Shown: positions 7,280 to 16,425 of the stretch, in pieces
Layout: every line of letters begins with the position of its first letter
How positions within the stretch are numbered: the stretch's first letter is position 1
From: Paucilactobacillus kaifaensis
GTDB lineage: Bacteria; Bacillota; Bacilli; Lactobacillales; Lactobacillaceae
Direction of reading: 5' to 3'
Assembly (NCBI RefSeq): GCF_005405145.1
Contig: NZ_BJDM01000011.1
Coordinates: 1 to 52,938, forward strand
Length of the DNA stretch: 52,938 bases
The notes under the pieces: model-generated
What the model was told of the DNA's origin: nothing
Database searches by the model: none
The model's input: only the letters and a program-made list of their open reading frames with translations
Translations under genes and position numbers: made by a program

Positions 7280-10144
7280 ATGAGGATACCAAGGCAAAAA
7301 TTTAGGTGGCTGGGGGCACTACTTGCGGTGTTTGCACTAGTCACCGTTGATGTTATTAAAGTTGGCAATGCAATTGCAACAGAAGTACAAACAGATGTTG
7401 CTAAAGTAGTTAAAGCTGAAATAACTGATCAGACTGGAGCAGCCATTAGCAGTAGTCCAGCTGATGCAGACCAAATTTTGCATTTAGAACTAGATTTAGA
7501 CACAGCAAAGTTTAATGATACTGGATTTATTAGTCTTGAGTTAACTCCAACCACAGTTTCACTGGCTAATAATGAACAAGAAATTACACCTGAAATTAGT
7601 GGTGAGAAACAGGCAGAATTAAAGCTTAAATATGGTTATAACGAAAGCAAAAAAAGTTATGGTCTAAGTTATGACAAGAGTAAGTATAGTACGATACAAA
7701 ATCAAATTATTAAATTAGATTTCAAGGTACCAGTTACAACAGCTAGCCAAAATATTAATACGGCTGGTGATGAAATTAATTTGAAGATTGGTGGTAACCA
7801 AGCTCCTCATTTGATTGGTTCAATGGTGATTAAAGCGGCAAGTGAATCCAGTTCAGAATCGCAAACTAGTTCTGAAAGTCAGAGTAGTGAGGAATCAGCA
7901 GTGAAAGAAGAATCTGGGGATGAGGACGGTGAAAGTGATACTACAACCACTGAGAAAATAAATGATGAAGATCGATTGAAAGGGATGCTGACAGAAGATC
8001 CATCGGGAAAATTAGGCGAGGCAAAAGAGGCAACAAGAGCTACTATTCAAATGAATACATTTGCCAGTGGTTTCGACATTTATTCAAAGAATGCGCAAAA
8101 CAGCGAAAACATTCAAGTAGCGACTGGAAAAACGGGAGGCAATGGAACCTATACGGATAAAAATGGTGTACTGACTGAATATTATAGAAGCTATAATTCA
8201 GGTGGTAATGCTTCAGTTGTAATGTACACAAACAATAATGATCTAACCAATGAAGAAATCGTTGTTGATTATAATCACGTTGGAACCTATGTTGATAGCA
8301 GTGGTGATAGTAGGCAGATGGGAGCAATGCTTAAAGTGACAAGCATTATACCAGGTGTTAAACCTAACTGGAGTATCGATAACCCGTATATTGACTTTTC
8401 TAATAATTTCTATTCTGGAATGGTTTATGGACGGATATCACAAATGGATATTACCGTTACGTACTATGATACTGAAACGTTAAATCGATTAGATGTTCAG
8501 ACCAGTGCCAACGATTATGACAGTTCATTCTTTACTTTTGGCTCATTAAATGGTCATGAAGAGGGAAGAGAAGGGGCAAAATCATACGATAATTTAGAGG
8601 CGCTGTTATCAGAAAATACAATTATTGAAGCAACCAAGGATGGCTGGTATGAGGGTGTAGAAAATTACTTTGATGATTATCTGGGATCTGTGGATTTCGA
8701 AAATTCGACAGTTGCTTTTAAAATTAAAGGACAAGATCATAAATTTGCGATTCGAAGTGGCTATGGTTTTACTTGGCAATCGTTCATGAGTGCAAGTGTT
8801 AGTCCGATTGCGCCGGATGAACCTACCAAAACAGTGACAGAATCAAAAGATCCTGACGGGAAAAATGAATTGGATATACGCACAGCAGGCCAGGGAGATA
8901 AAAATTTAAGTAATCCAAAAATTGAAAATCATTCCTATTTTATTTATCAGCCAACTTATGAATTATCAGAAACAACAGTCGCCAAGCCAGATAACATAAT
9001 TATGGAAGATACGTTACCTCCAGGGGTTACATTGGTCACCGCGGATGCTAGCTCTGTTAAATTATTTAACACCAATGGCGAGGAAATTACAGTGGATGTA
9101 GCTGATGACAATCTGGAAATTGGCGTAGATAATGAAGGTCATCAGACAATTAAATACACGTTGAATGATGACCAAATAAAGGCGTTAACATTTAATGGTC
9201 AATCTTTCGCCTATCGACTGGATGTAAAAGTTGATCATGCGAGGTATGAAGGAAAACATCATATCATGGAAAATTCAGCCTCTGTAACCTTCGATTCCGG
9301 AGAAGGAGCAACCTGGACTAATCCGACAAATAAAGTTGCTACCCAGTTAGTACCTGATGAAGAAGTACCAGAAGTTGATGCTAATTTAATTAAATATGGA
9401 CAATCAAAAAATAATTTGGATGAATATAATACTCCTTTAGCGGGGGTTAGCTTCAGAATTACTGGTGAAAATATGGATTCAGAAATTTCTACTAAAGAAG
9501 ATGGGACAATTCAGTTTAATAATTTAATTCCTGGTATTGAATATACACTTAAGGAAATTAAAACTATTGATGGATATATTCCATTTGATGGGGAAATTAA
9601 ATTCACTGTTGACAAGGATGGAAAGGTCACAATAAAAAGTGGTCCAGCCAACATTAATAATAACAACCAAATTGTAGTTCACAATGAGCTTGTTATGAAT
9701 GATAAGACTTTCATGAAAATTGATGCTGATGAAACAGATAAGGTGCTGGAAAATGCTGAATTTATTATTCGCAAACCTGGTAACGAATCTCATTATGCTC
9801 AATTTGAAGCCAACAAATTTATAGGATGGACAACAGATAAGGACAAGGCCACAAAATTTACATCGGGTGAAGATGGAAAATTTAAAATTGGTGAAATGCC
9901 TTATGGGACATATCAGCTGCAAGAAATTAATCCACCAGCTGGTTATGCTAAACCTGAATCATACTTTGGATTTACGATTAACGAAAATTCAGATCAGACA
10001 GAAGATATAAGGACGATCCCGAATCATCGGTATGGCTTGCCAGTGACTGGTGGCTTAGGTATCTGGATTTTGATTTCAGCTGGACTGTTAGCAATGGGAA
10101 CTAGTTGGTATTTATATCACCGTACAAAGAAGCAGACACTTTAA
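7280..10144 (+). CDS. LPXTG surface protein with Cna-B domains, probable minor/tip pilin
   Basis: This 954-residue secreted, wall-anchored protein has a signal peptide (1 to about 34), an N-terminal beta domain and a Ser-rich linker (about 190-215). A large central region (about 250-700) contains a fimbrial isopeptide-type segment. Two Cna-B/SpaA-like domains follow (about 700-795 and 808-915), with E-box-like YTLKEIKTIDGY and YQLQEINPPAGY. The sorting signal is LPVTG (920-924), then a hydrophobic helix and a basic tail. It is first in an operon with the shorter backbone pilin and a class C sortase, the usual place for a tip or adhesive minor pilin. No von Willebrand A MIDAS motif was seen, so the ligand is unknown. 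Confidence 0.85.
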   Translation: MRIPRQKFRWLGALLAVFALVTVDVIKVGNAIATEVQTDVAKVVKAEITDQTGAAISSSPADADQILHLELDLDTAKFNDTGFISLELTPTTVSLANNEQEITPEISGEKQAELKLKYGYNESKKSYGLSYDKSKYSTIQNQIIKLDFKVPVTTASQNINTAGDEINLKIGGNQAPHLIGSMVIKAASESSSESQTSSESQSSEESAVKEESGDEDGESDTTTTEKINDEDRLKGMLTEDPSGKLGEAKEATRATIQMNTFASGFDIYSKNAQNSENIQVATGKTGGNGTYTDKNGVLTEYYRSYNSGGNASVVMYTNNNDLTNEEIVVDYNHVGTYVDSSGDSRQMGAMLKVTSIIPGVKPNWSIDNPYIDFSNNFYSGMVYGRISQMDITVTYYDTETLNRLDVQTSANDYDSSFFTFGSLNGHEEGREGAKSYDNLEALLSENTIIEATKDGWYEGVENYFDDYLGSVDFENSTVAFKIKGQDHKFAIRSGYGFTWQSFMSASVSPIAPDEPTKTVTESKDPDGKNELDIRTAGQGDKNLSNPKIENHSYFIYQPTYELSETTVAKPDNIIMEDTLPPGVTLVTADASSVKLFNTNGEEITVDVADDNLEIGVDNEGHQTIKYTLNDDQIKALTFNGQSFAYRLDVKVDHARYEGKHHIMENSASVTFDSGEGATWTNPTNKVATQLVPDEEVPEVDANLIKYGQSKNNLDEYNTPLAGVSFRITGENMDSEISTKEDGTIQFNNLIPGIEYTLKEIKTIDGYIPFDGEIKFTVDKDGKVTIKSGPANINNNNQIVVHNELVMNDKTFMKIDADETDKVLENAEFIIRKPGNESHYAQFEANKFIGWTTDKDKATKFTSGEDGKFKIGEMPYGTYQLQEINPPAGYAKPESYFGFTINENSDQTEDIRTIPNHRYGLPVTGGLGIWILISAGLLAMGTSWYLYHRTKKQTL

Positions 10145-10167
10145 ACGTTTGAAAGGGGAACGACACC

Positions 10168-11652
10168 ATGCAAATTAAAAAATTATGGAAACGAGTTGGA
10201 ACACTGGCTGCAGCAGCAATGCTGATGGCACCATTAGGAGGATCACTAACCAGTGGATCGCAAAACAATGCTAAGGCTGCAGATAATGATGTTAGCATTA
10301 AAGTCCACAAGATGATGTCAAATGACACGGATGTAAATAAAATTAACAATACTGGGGATGAACTAGATGCCTCCGATTTAAATGGCAACACGCCCTATGA
10401 TCCATCAATGTATGGTAATGCTGAATTCACGCTGTACCGGGTTGATGATTGGTTTGACGATGAATATTCATCAAGTGCTGAATTTACAGATGCTCAAGAA
10501 GAATACATTAATGCAATGACGAAAGAGAATCCAGCCAATGCGCAATCAGCAGTGGAGCATCAAAATGATTATTTAGACCGTCAGGTAGTCCAGGGTAATA
10601 TTACAAAAATGGAGACACAAACCACAAAATCTGACGGTACCCTAGACTGGTCGAGTGTTACTAACAATGGCTATTACCTGATAGTGGAATCATCTGTTAG
10701 TGCTTCAGTTGATGCCATCAGTGTTCCGATGATGTTCAGATTACCAATGGCAGATAAAGCTGCTGGTAGCACCATTCATCTCTACGCAAAAAACCAAATT
10801 TTAGATTTAGATAATGAGGAATCAATTACAGTCAAAAAGATGGGGGTAAATCCAGATGATCCCACTGGTTCGATTAATGGGGTCGAAGACTTAATTGATT
10901 TAGCCAACGTGACCTTTAAATTAGAACGCCAAACCGGCGATGGATGGACAACTGTAAGCGACAATTTCATAACTGGTCCAGATGGTAATTTTAGTTTGAA
11001 GGGTCTGTTACCCGGTAATACTTATCGATTAACTGAAAATGTCAATCCGCACAATGCCTATGAAGATAAGCAAGTGTCAGTACAATTCAAGCTCGATAGT
11101 AAGGGAATTATTACAAGCTTCAAAGCAGACTCCGACTCCGAAAGTGATGCTGCATACACCAATACATCGGGTAAACAACAAATTACGATTCTTAACCGTT
11201 TGAAATTAGGTGAAATACCATTTTCTAAAGTTAATGAAAATAGTACAGGAATTTCAGGGGCAGAATTTAAATTACAACATCCTGAAGATGATACTAAGTA
11301 TGCTCAATTAGATAAAGATGATGATGGTTCAACTTATAAATTTATTGGTTGGACATATAAAGATTCAGCAACAACCATTGAGGGTGGCGAATTCTCAATT
11401 ACCGGTCTACCACATGACAAATACAAATTGGAAGAAACTAAAGCACCCGATGGTTACACTAAATTATCAAAACCTATTGAGTTTACAATTGATGGAAGTA
11501 CAGAAGAATTACATGAAATTATGAATGAAAAATATGACCTTCCAATTACTGGTGGAATGGGGATCCTACTATTCATTCTGGCTGGATTGGCATTGATGGG
11601 CACCTCGTATTATCTGTACAGACGAAATCAAAAAATTAAATCAAGTAAATAA
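10168..11652 (+). CDS. Major (backbone) pilin with LPITG signal
   Basis: This 494-residue secreted protein has a signal peptide (to about A38), an N-terminal pilin domain, Cna-B-type domains and a sorting signal LPITG (458-462). A probable pilin motif is TIHLYAKNQ (202-210); K208 would be the lysine joined by the class C sortase to the Thr of the next subunit. This YAKN variant differs from the usual YPKN. The E-box YKLEETKAPDGY, with Glu423 as the likely isopeptide catalyst, lies in the last domain. Size, motifs and position directly before the pilin sortase support a shaft subunit. Confidence 0.87.
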   Translation: MQIKKLWKRVGTLAAAAMLMAPLGGSLTSGSQNNAKAADNDVSIKVHKMMSNDTDVNKINNTGDELDASDLNGNTPYDPSMYGNAEFTLYRVDDWFDDEYSSSAEFTDAQEEYINAMTKENPANAQSAVEHQNDYLDRQVVQGNITKMETQTTKSDGTLDWSSVTNNGYYLIVESSVSASVDAISVPMMFRLPMADKAAGSTIHLYAKNQILDLDNEESITVKKMGVNPDDPTGSINGVEDLIDLANVTFKLERQTGDGWTTVSDNFITGPDGNFSLKGLLPGNTYRLTENVNPHNAYEDKQVSVQFKLDSKGIITSFKADSDSESDAAYTNTSGKQQITILNRLKLGEIPFSKVNENSTGISGAEFKLQHPEDDTKYAQLDKDDDGSTYKFIGWTYKDSATTIEGGEFSITGLPHDKYKLEETKAPDGYTKLSKPIEFTIDGSTEELHEIMNEKYDLPITGGMGILLFILAGLALMGTSYYLYRRNQKIKSSK

Positions 11653-11655
11653 GTA

Positions 11656-11690
11656 GTACTTTGATGACACTTACTAAAGTGTCATCGTAC
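11656..11690 (+). other. Hairpin between backbone pilin and pilin sortase
   Basis: A perfect 10-bp stem GATGACACTT / AAGTGTCATC with loop ACTA is extended by GTAC on both sides. There is no T tract after it, so it is unlikely to be a full terminator. It could stabilise the pilin mRNA 3' end or reduce sortase expression relative to pilin. Confidence 0.6.
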
Positions 11691-11724
11691 ATATAAATGA
11701 CTAGCGGTATAAGGAGGGACCTCT

Positions 11725-12519
11725 TTGAAAAGTAAATTTAGACAAATACTAATTGTAACTTTATTCGTATTCGGCGTGGGGGTTCTTTGTTATCCATTAG
11801 CACAAAATATTTATGCTTGGAACAAGCAAAATGCGGTGGTTAGCGAATATCGTCATTATTTAAGCAAAATGAGTGATCAAAAAAAAGATCAAATTGTTAC
11901 ATGGATGGATAAGTATAATCCTTGGTCTAGTAAGGACAATCAGTCTAAGGAAAAAAAGAAGAAAAATACGTATTCAGTGGAAGAACTGGCTGTTTTGGGA
12001 ACGATCACTATTCCAAAGATTCGGGTCGATTTACCAATTTATGATGGGACCAGTGATCGACAACTCAAAAAAGGGGTTGGATTACTAAAAGGAACAGATA
12101 TGATTACCGGAGGTAAGGGAAAACACTCCGTGCTAACAGCTCATCGCGGGTTGCCCGGCGCACGATTATTTACTGACCTACCCAAACTAAAAATTGGTGA
12201 TAAGTTTTATTTACAAACGCCAGCCAAACTAATGACATACAAAGTTGATCAAATCAAGACGATTAAACCCAACCAGATTAATAGTTTAAAACCAGTTGCT
12301 AGTCAGGACTACATGACGTTGATGACATGTACACCATATATGCTTAACACCCACCGATTACTTGTTCGTGGTCACCGTATACCAAATGATCGACAGACGC
12401 CGCCAAAAGTTAAGTCGCCAATTTGGGGCTATATACTGGGCTTAATTGCAGTCGCAATGGCATCCTTATTTGCAGCTTATCGTTTCTGGAAGAACTCGCG
12501 AGGAGGAACAGGTCAATGA
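11725..12519 (+). CDS. srtC: Class C (pilin-polymerising) sortase
   Basis: This 264-residue membrane protein has an N-terminal helix and a second C-terminal helix (about 235-255), the class C topology. The triad is H140 (LTAHRG), C202 (TLMTCTPY) and R211 (NTHRLLVRG). The string TCTPYMLNTHRLLVRG is characteristic of pilin sortases. The N-terminal lid that plugs the active site reads YNPWSS rather than the common DPW/DPF. The start is TTG11725, set by AAGGAGGG 6 bp upstream. It ends in ATGA overlap with the next sortase, so the two are translationally coupled. Confidence 0.92.
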   Translation: MKSKFRQILIVTLFVFGVGVLCYPLAQNIYAWNKQNAVVSEYRHYLSKMSDQKKDQIVTWMDKYNPWSSKDNQSKEKKKKNTYSVEELAVLGTITIPKIRVDLPIYDGTSDRQLKKGVGLLKGTDMITGGKGKHSVLTAHRGLPGARLFTDLPKLKIGDKFYLQTPAKLMTYKVDQIKTIKPNQINSLKPVASQDYMTLMTCTPYMLNTHRLLVRGHRIPNDRQTPPKVKSPIWGYILGLIAVAMASLFAAYRFWKNSRGGTGQ

Positions 12520-13199
12520 AAAAATACCACCTCAAGCAAGGTTTACTGATCGCGACTTTTATCGTTGGTTTCTTAATGTTAGTGATTGTTGTTTTTAATG
12601 GACCGATGTTACAACATGACACTAAACAACGAATTCAAGACGACATCAAACCAAAAATCGTGCAAGCTGATAGTAAAAAAATTGATCAAGCTGATTTTAA
12701 TTATGATAATACGACGGCGCTTTCTCCGTGGGTAGCTCCATTTGAAGCTGCCAGAAGCGTGGTTGCCAATGAGGACAGAAATGATAGTGATTATTTGGCG
12801 GCGGGGACAATTAAAATTCCTGCTGTTTCTCTTAATTTGCCGATTGGACTTGGACTAAGCAAGTCTGTTTTATCAGTGGGGGCGGGGACAATGAAAAGTG
12901 AACAACAAATGGGTGTTGGCAACTATGCTCTAGCTGGTCATCATATGAATAATCGCAACGCATTGTTTAGCCCATTGATGCGGGTCAAAAAAGGTAATTT
13001 AATCTATCTGTCAGATACACAGCAGACATATCAGTATCGGATCACTAATATTAGACATGTCAACAAGAGTCAATCAAGTGTTGTTGATGACGTTCCAGGT
13101 AAAAAAATGGTGACATTGGTGACATGTGATCGAGCTTATGGGACTGATTCGCGATTGATTGTCCAGGGAGAATTAGAGAGCACTGATAGGCTCAATTAG
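12516..13199 (+). CDS. Class A sortase (paralog 2)
   Basis: This 227-residue signal-anchored sortase has H142 (LAGHHM), C204 (TLVTCD) and R213 (DSRLIVQG). The start at ATG12516 is 15 bp after AGGAGG and overlaps the stop of srtC by 4 bp. It is highly similar along its whole length to the sortase at 6177-6836, sharing for example ADFNYDNT, GTIKIP and LPIGLGLSK, so the two are duplicates. A likely role is anchoring the finished pilus to the cell wall, the housekeeping step after SrtC polymerisation. It ends the pilin operon. Confidence 0.88.
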   Translation: MKKYHLKQGLLIATFIVGFLMLVIVVFNGPMLQHDTKQRIQDDIKPKIVQADSKKIDQADFNYDNTTALSPWVAPFEAARSVVANEDRNDSDYLAAGTIKIPAVSLNLPIGLGLSKSVLSVGAGTMKSEQQMGVGNYALAGHHMNNRNALFSPLMRVKKGNLIYLSDTQQTYQYRITNIRHVNKSQSSVVDDVPGKKMVTLVTCDRAYGTDSRLIVQGELESTDRLN

Positions 13200-13217
13200 G
13201 AGCTTGCGGGTAAATTG

Positions 13218-13264
13218 AAATGCTACTTGCTTGGATTATTTTCCTTGTGAGTGGCATTTTTTTT
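13218..13264 (+). terminator. Intrinsic terminator of the pilin operon
   Basis: An imperfect stem pairs AAATGCTACTTGC with GTGAGTGGCATTT (G-T pairs) and is followed by a run of Ts. Confidence 0.7.
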
Positions 13265-13313
13265 GCATAAATTTGGTGATGAAGTAATTACAAATTAATT
13301 TGGTTACAGAAAC

Positions 13314-13437
13314 GTGCTCGTAAGACCAGATGTCTAGAACTAAACCCATAATGATAACTAATTAACGCATAGTTCGCATGAATCAATTATCATTATGGGG
13401 GCTTTTATCTTACGACATCTTAACGGTCCTATAGTAC
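13314..13437 (+). repeat. Hairpin element A (about 120-nt intergenic hairpin superfamily)
   Basis: This element starts at the head sequence AAACGTGCTCG and ends at AGTACTCT. It shares AGATGTCTAGAACTA and TTACGACATCT with elements B, C and D. The inner stem CCCATAATGATAA (13345-13357) pairs with TTATCATTATGGG (13387-13399). It lies between the pilin operon terminator and the promoter of the acylation locus. Confidence 0.7.
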
Positions 13438-13459
13438 TCTTTCTTAAGTAAATTCACAC

Positions 13460-13489
13460 TTTATTCACTAAATCTTGGGATAAGTTCAT
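13460..13489 (+). promoter_or_regulatory. Paired direct repeats, candidate activator site of module 1
   Basis: TTTATTCAC (13460-13468) and TAAGTTCAT (13481-13489) start exactly 21 bp apart. The same arrangement occurs upstream of module 2 at 17646-17675. Both are followed about 40 bp later by a conserved CGTAGATATTTCAAAT block. Two 9-bp repeats at two helical turns is the layout bound by LytTR-type response regulators; no such regulator is in the window. Confidence 0.5.
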
Positions 13490-13584
13490 ATTTTTACATG
13501 CGTTATTTCTCATTTAACACGTAGATATTTCAAATCCGCCCTGTAAAGTAATGAGTAATTTAATTCAGGAAGGGTGGATGATAA

Positions 13585-13683
13585 ATGACAAAACATAAAA
13601 TTTTGAAAAGTGTTATTTGGGTTGCTAGTAGTCTTGCTACGGTTGCAGTGGTCGCCACAATTTATCAAGCACAACATTATTAG
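13585..13683 (+). CDS. 32-residue single-span membrane peptide
   Basis: The ORF starts at ATG13585, with AGGAAGGGTGG (13567-13577) at proper spacing, and ends with TAG. The product has a short basic N-terminus (MTKHKILKS), one hydrophobic helix (about 10-27) and a polar tail YQAQHY. It is the first gene of module 1, 50 bp before an acyltransferase-3 gene. No family is recognised. By context it may be an accessory membrane peptide of the acyltransferase (compare the small DltX in dlt operons) or a small secreted/signal peptide. Confidence 0.6.
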   Translation: MTKHKILKSVIWVASSLATVAVVATIYQAQHY

Positions 13684-13733
13684 ACAAGACGCTTCGTGAA
13701 CAATTGAGATAAAGATAGAAGGCAGGGAGATAG

Positions 13734-14927
13734 ATGGCATCCAGTCATAAAAGACCATATTTATACGAAGTAGATTTAATGCGCATTATTTTTATTTTCG
13801 GTGTGTTGTTAAATCATACAACAACCGCATTTCAGCGCTCGATGGCTGCTGGATCCAACAGCCAAGTTTTTTTACAGGCAACTCATTTAATTTTACATTT
13901 TACCCGTATGGGGTTCATGTTTATGACGGGCTTGGTATTAGTACTGAACTACTACAATCGAAAAAATAATTGGTTATCATTTTGGCGCAAACGGTACGTG
14001 AGTGTGGGCATTCCGTATCTGGTCTGGAACGGAATTTTTGTGTTAGGAACAATGATAGTCAGTAAAATTGCATTTTCAGGTGTTGATTTTTGGCGAAACT
14101 TCGGTCATGCCGTTTTGTACGGCGACAGCTTTTACATGTACTACATCTTGGTGACATTCCAACTGTACTTACTATTTCCAGCTTTAGTAAAACTTTTTAA
14201 ACACTTTGATAATCATGTTCGTATTTTAGAAATTAGTGCAGTCGTACAATTGGCGCTGCTGTTTTTTCTCAAGTATGCATTACCACATATTGATACAAGT
14301 AACTGGTGGTATCTATTCCGAGCCTATGGAGTAAACGTACTTGTTTATCAACTTTATTTTATTTTTGGAGCGTTCGTAGCAATTCACTATCAGCAAGTGG
14401 ATCAATTTATCAAGCAACATGCAAAATCAATTGGATGGACAACATTAGTGTTAGCTTTAGGCACCGTTGGATTGTATTTCTTTGACATGAATATTCTCCA
14501 TCTAACTTTAGCTAAGGCATTGGAAATACACCAACCATACATTATGGTTTATGACATTGTCATGATCGTGTTTGTCTTTTGGATTGGCCGGCAATACGCA
14601 TATTGGCGTGAACATGGGTTGAATTCGATGGTTGATCGCTTCGTTCGCGCAGGAGCAAAAGTTTCATTTGGAATTTATCTAGTGCAGACAATTCCGATAG
14701 TGTTATTAACCTGGTTGCTCAGTTTAACGAATTTACCATCATGGGCATATTTAGTGTTATTGCCAATTGGCTACATTGCAGTGGCCGGCATAGCATTTTT
14801 GATTTCATGGGGTTGCTACAAAATTTATCCACTATCAATTTTAATTGGTCGTCGCCCAAACAAGAAACGAAAGGAAGTATTGCATTATGACAGAACTTAC
14901 AAACCAACTAACGAAACAACTAATTAA
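13734..14927 (+). CDS. Membrane acyltransferase, acyltransferase-3 family (copy 1)
   Basis: This 397-residue protein has about ten membrane helices of the AT3 (OatA/OafB-like) family. The family R-x10-H motif is exact: R17 and H28 in DLMRIIFIFGVLLNH. There is no C-terminal SGNH domain, so acyl transfer to the extracellular acceptor would need either the AT3 domain alone or another protein. AT3 proteins move acyl groups from cytoplasmic donors to surface glycans. The reading frame overlaps the ligase start by 41 bp. It is a paralog of the protein at 16426-17571 and begins with the same RPYL-E-D-MR block. Confidence 0.83.
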   Translation: MASSHKRPYLYEVDLMRIIFIFGVLLNHTTTAFQRSMAAGSNSQVFLQATHLILHFTRMGFMFMTGLVLVLNYYNRKNNWLSFWRKRYVSVGIPYLVWNGIFVLGTMIVSKIAFSGVDFWRNFGHAVLYGDSFYMYYILVTFQLYLLFPALVKLFKHFDNHVRILEISAVVQLALLFFLKYALPHIDTSNWWYLFRAYGVNVLVYQLYFIFGAFVAIHYQQVDQFIKQHAKSIGWTTLVLALGTVGLYFFDMNILHLTLAKALEIHQPYIMVYDIVMIVFVFWIGRQYAYWREHGLNSMVDRFVRAGAKVSFGIYLVQTIPIVLLTWLLSLTNLPSWAYLVLLPIGYIAVAGIAFLISWGCYKIYPLSILIGRRPNKKRKEVLHYDRTYKPTNETTN

Positions 14928-16422
14928 GGATGAAACCCGTAATTTAATTAAGGATGAAACCATTGATCAATGGTTTACCGGGCAACAATTAAGCCAGGAC
15001 GTGGGTAGACTACATCAATATTTTTTGAATTTAAAAATTCGACATGGCGATTTAGTGCTTGTTTGTTTGGACAACTCTGCCGTCTATCCGGTCTTGACCC
15101 AGTCGCTGTGGGAATTAGGTGCGATTGTTCATCCAGTCGCTGCGACAACTCCCTTGGCACAACTTCAAGCTGAGTTTAGTGAACATGACTACAGTTTATT
15201 AATTGCAAAAAATGAGCTGGCCGATCAAATCGTTAATAATGAACAGCTAAAACGTGAAGATATTTGTCTGAATACATTTGCCGATTTACCGATGTTTATT
15301 AATAAAGCAATTACTGCAGAGCGTGAATTTAAACCGTTAGTCGAACCTAACGAGGACGACTTAGCATTGATTTTAAATACTTCTGGCACAACTGGTAAGC
15401 CCAAACGAGTTGGCTTGTCACATCGACTGTTGATCAATGCTGCCACACACAACATTGCAAGTCATCGAATGGGCCGTGACGACACAGCGATGATTGTGAT
15501 GCCAATGTTTCATATTAATGCCCAGGTAATGTCTTGCTTGTCAACGAGGTTATCGGGTGGTCGGTTAGTGATTACAGCAAAATTTAGCGCCAGTCACTTT
15601 TGGCAACAAGTTAGTGATAATTCGGTTACTTGGGTATCGGTGGTACCAACAATTGTTTCCATATTATTGATTAATGAGAAAGCAACCGTGGCGTATGACC
15701 AATTACGAAATAAAATAAATCTTCGATTTGTTCGCTGTTCTTCATTTGCACTACCTGAAAATAAGTTCAGATCCTTTGAAGAGCACTTTGATACCCAAAT
15801 TTTAGAGGGCTATGGGATGACTGAAACAGCCAGTCAATGCACCTTAAATCCATTTGAAGCACAAAAAATCGGTTCAGCTGGTAAAGCAGTTGGTACCAAT
15901 GTAGCAATTTTAGTGAACGGACAATTTCAAACTAATGATACGGAAGTTGGTGAAATCGTCGTTAGTGGCGATCATGTAATTTCGGACTATGTGGATTCCC
16001 AACCCGAGTCATTTCAAAATGGATGGTTCTTGACCGGAGACTTAGGTTATCTTGATGAAGATGGATATTTATTCGTAAAGGGTCGTAGTAAAGACATGAT
16101 CAACCGTGGTGGTGAAAAGGTGGCACCGGCGGAAGTTCAAAGTGTTTTGTCACAACTTGATTTTATTGATGAAGTCGCGGTAATTGGAATGCCAGATGAT
16201 TTATATGGTGAAACAGTAACTGCTGTGGTTAAATTAAAAAATACATTTGCTGATCATGATGAAATTGAATCCCAGTTGAAGGAATATTCTCAGAAAAACT
16301 TGGCCCAGTTTGAACAACCAACCTTAGTTTACTTTGTGGCAGATTTTCCGCGAAACCCAACTGGTAAAATCTTACGTGCCCAGCTCAAAGATGAGTTGTT
16401 AAGTGTGCCGACAGGTAAATAA
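14887..16422 (+). CDS. AMP-forming acid-CoA ligase (copy 1)
   Basis: This 511-residue member of the class I adenylate-forming (ANL) superfamily has the phosphate loop TSGTTGKPK, the A5 motif GYGMTETA, the A7 TGD motif with GRSKDMINRGGEKVAP, and the A10 lysine in PRNPTGKIL. It would adenylate a carboxylic acid and load it on CoA or a thiol. The substrate cannot be read from the sequence. I choose ATG14887 because it has AAGGAAG 9 bp upstream and aligns with the start of copy 2. The longer in-frame start at 14845 lies inside the acyltransferase gene. It sits between two acyltransferase-3 genes, suggesting it makes their acyl donor. Confidence 0.84.
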   Translation: MTELTNQLTKQLIKDETRNLIKDETIDQWFTGQQLSQDVGRLHQYFLNLKIRHGDLVLVCLDNSAVYPVLTQSLWELGAIVHPVAATTPLAQLQAEFSEHDYSLLIAKNELADQIVNNEQLKREDICLNTFADLPMFINKAITAEREFKPLVEPNEDDLALILNTSGTTGKPKRVGLSHRLLINAATHNIASHRMGRDDTAMIVMPMFHINAQVMSCLSTRLSGGRLVITAKFSASHFWQQVSDNSVTWVSVVPTIVSILLINEKATVAYDQLRNKINLRFVRCSSFALPENKFRSFEEHFDTQILEGYGMTETASQCTLNPFEAQKIGSAGKAVGTNVAILVNGQFQTNDTEVGEIVVSGDHVISDYVDSQPESFQNGWFLTGDLGYLDEDGYLFVKGRSKDMINRGGEKVAPAEVQSVLSQLDFIDEVAVIGMPDDLYGETVTAVVKLKNTFADHDEIESQLKEYSQKNLAQFEQPTLVYFVADFPRNPTGKILRAQLKDELLSVPTGK

Positions 16423-16425
16423 TAA

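Noticed and set aside
8043-9922. Antisense open frames of 94 and 132 codons inside the large pilin gene
   Set aside because: No ribosome sites, unlikely compositions, and they mirror the biased codons of the pilin gene.
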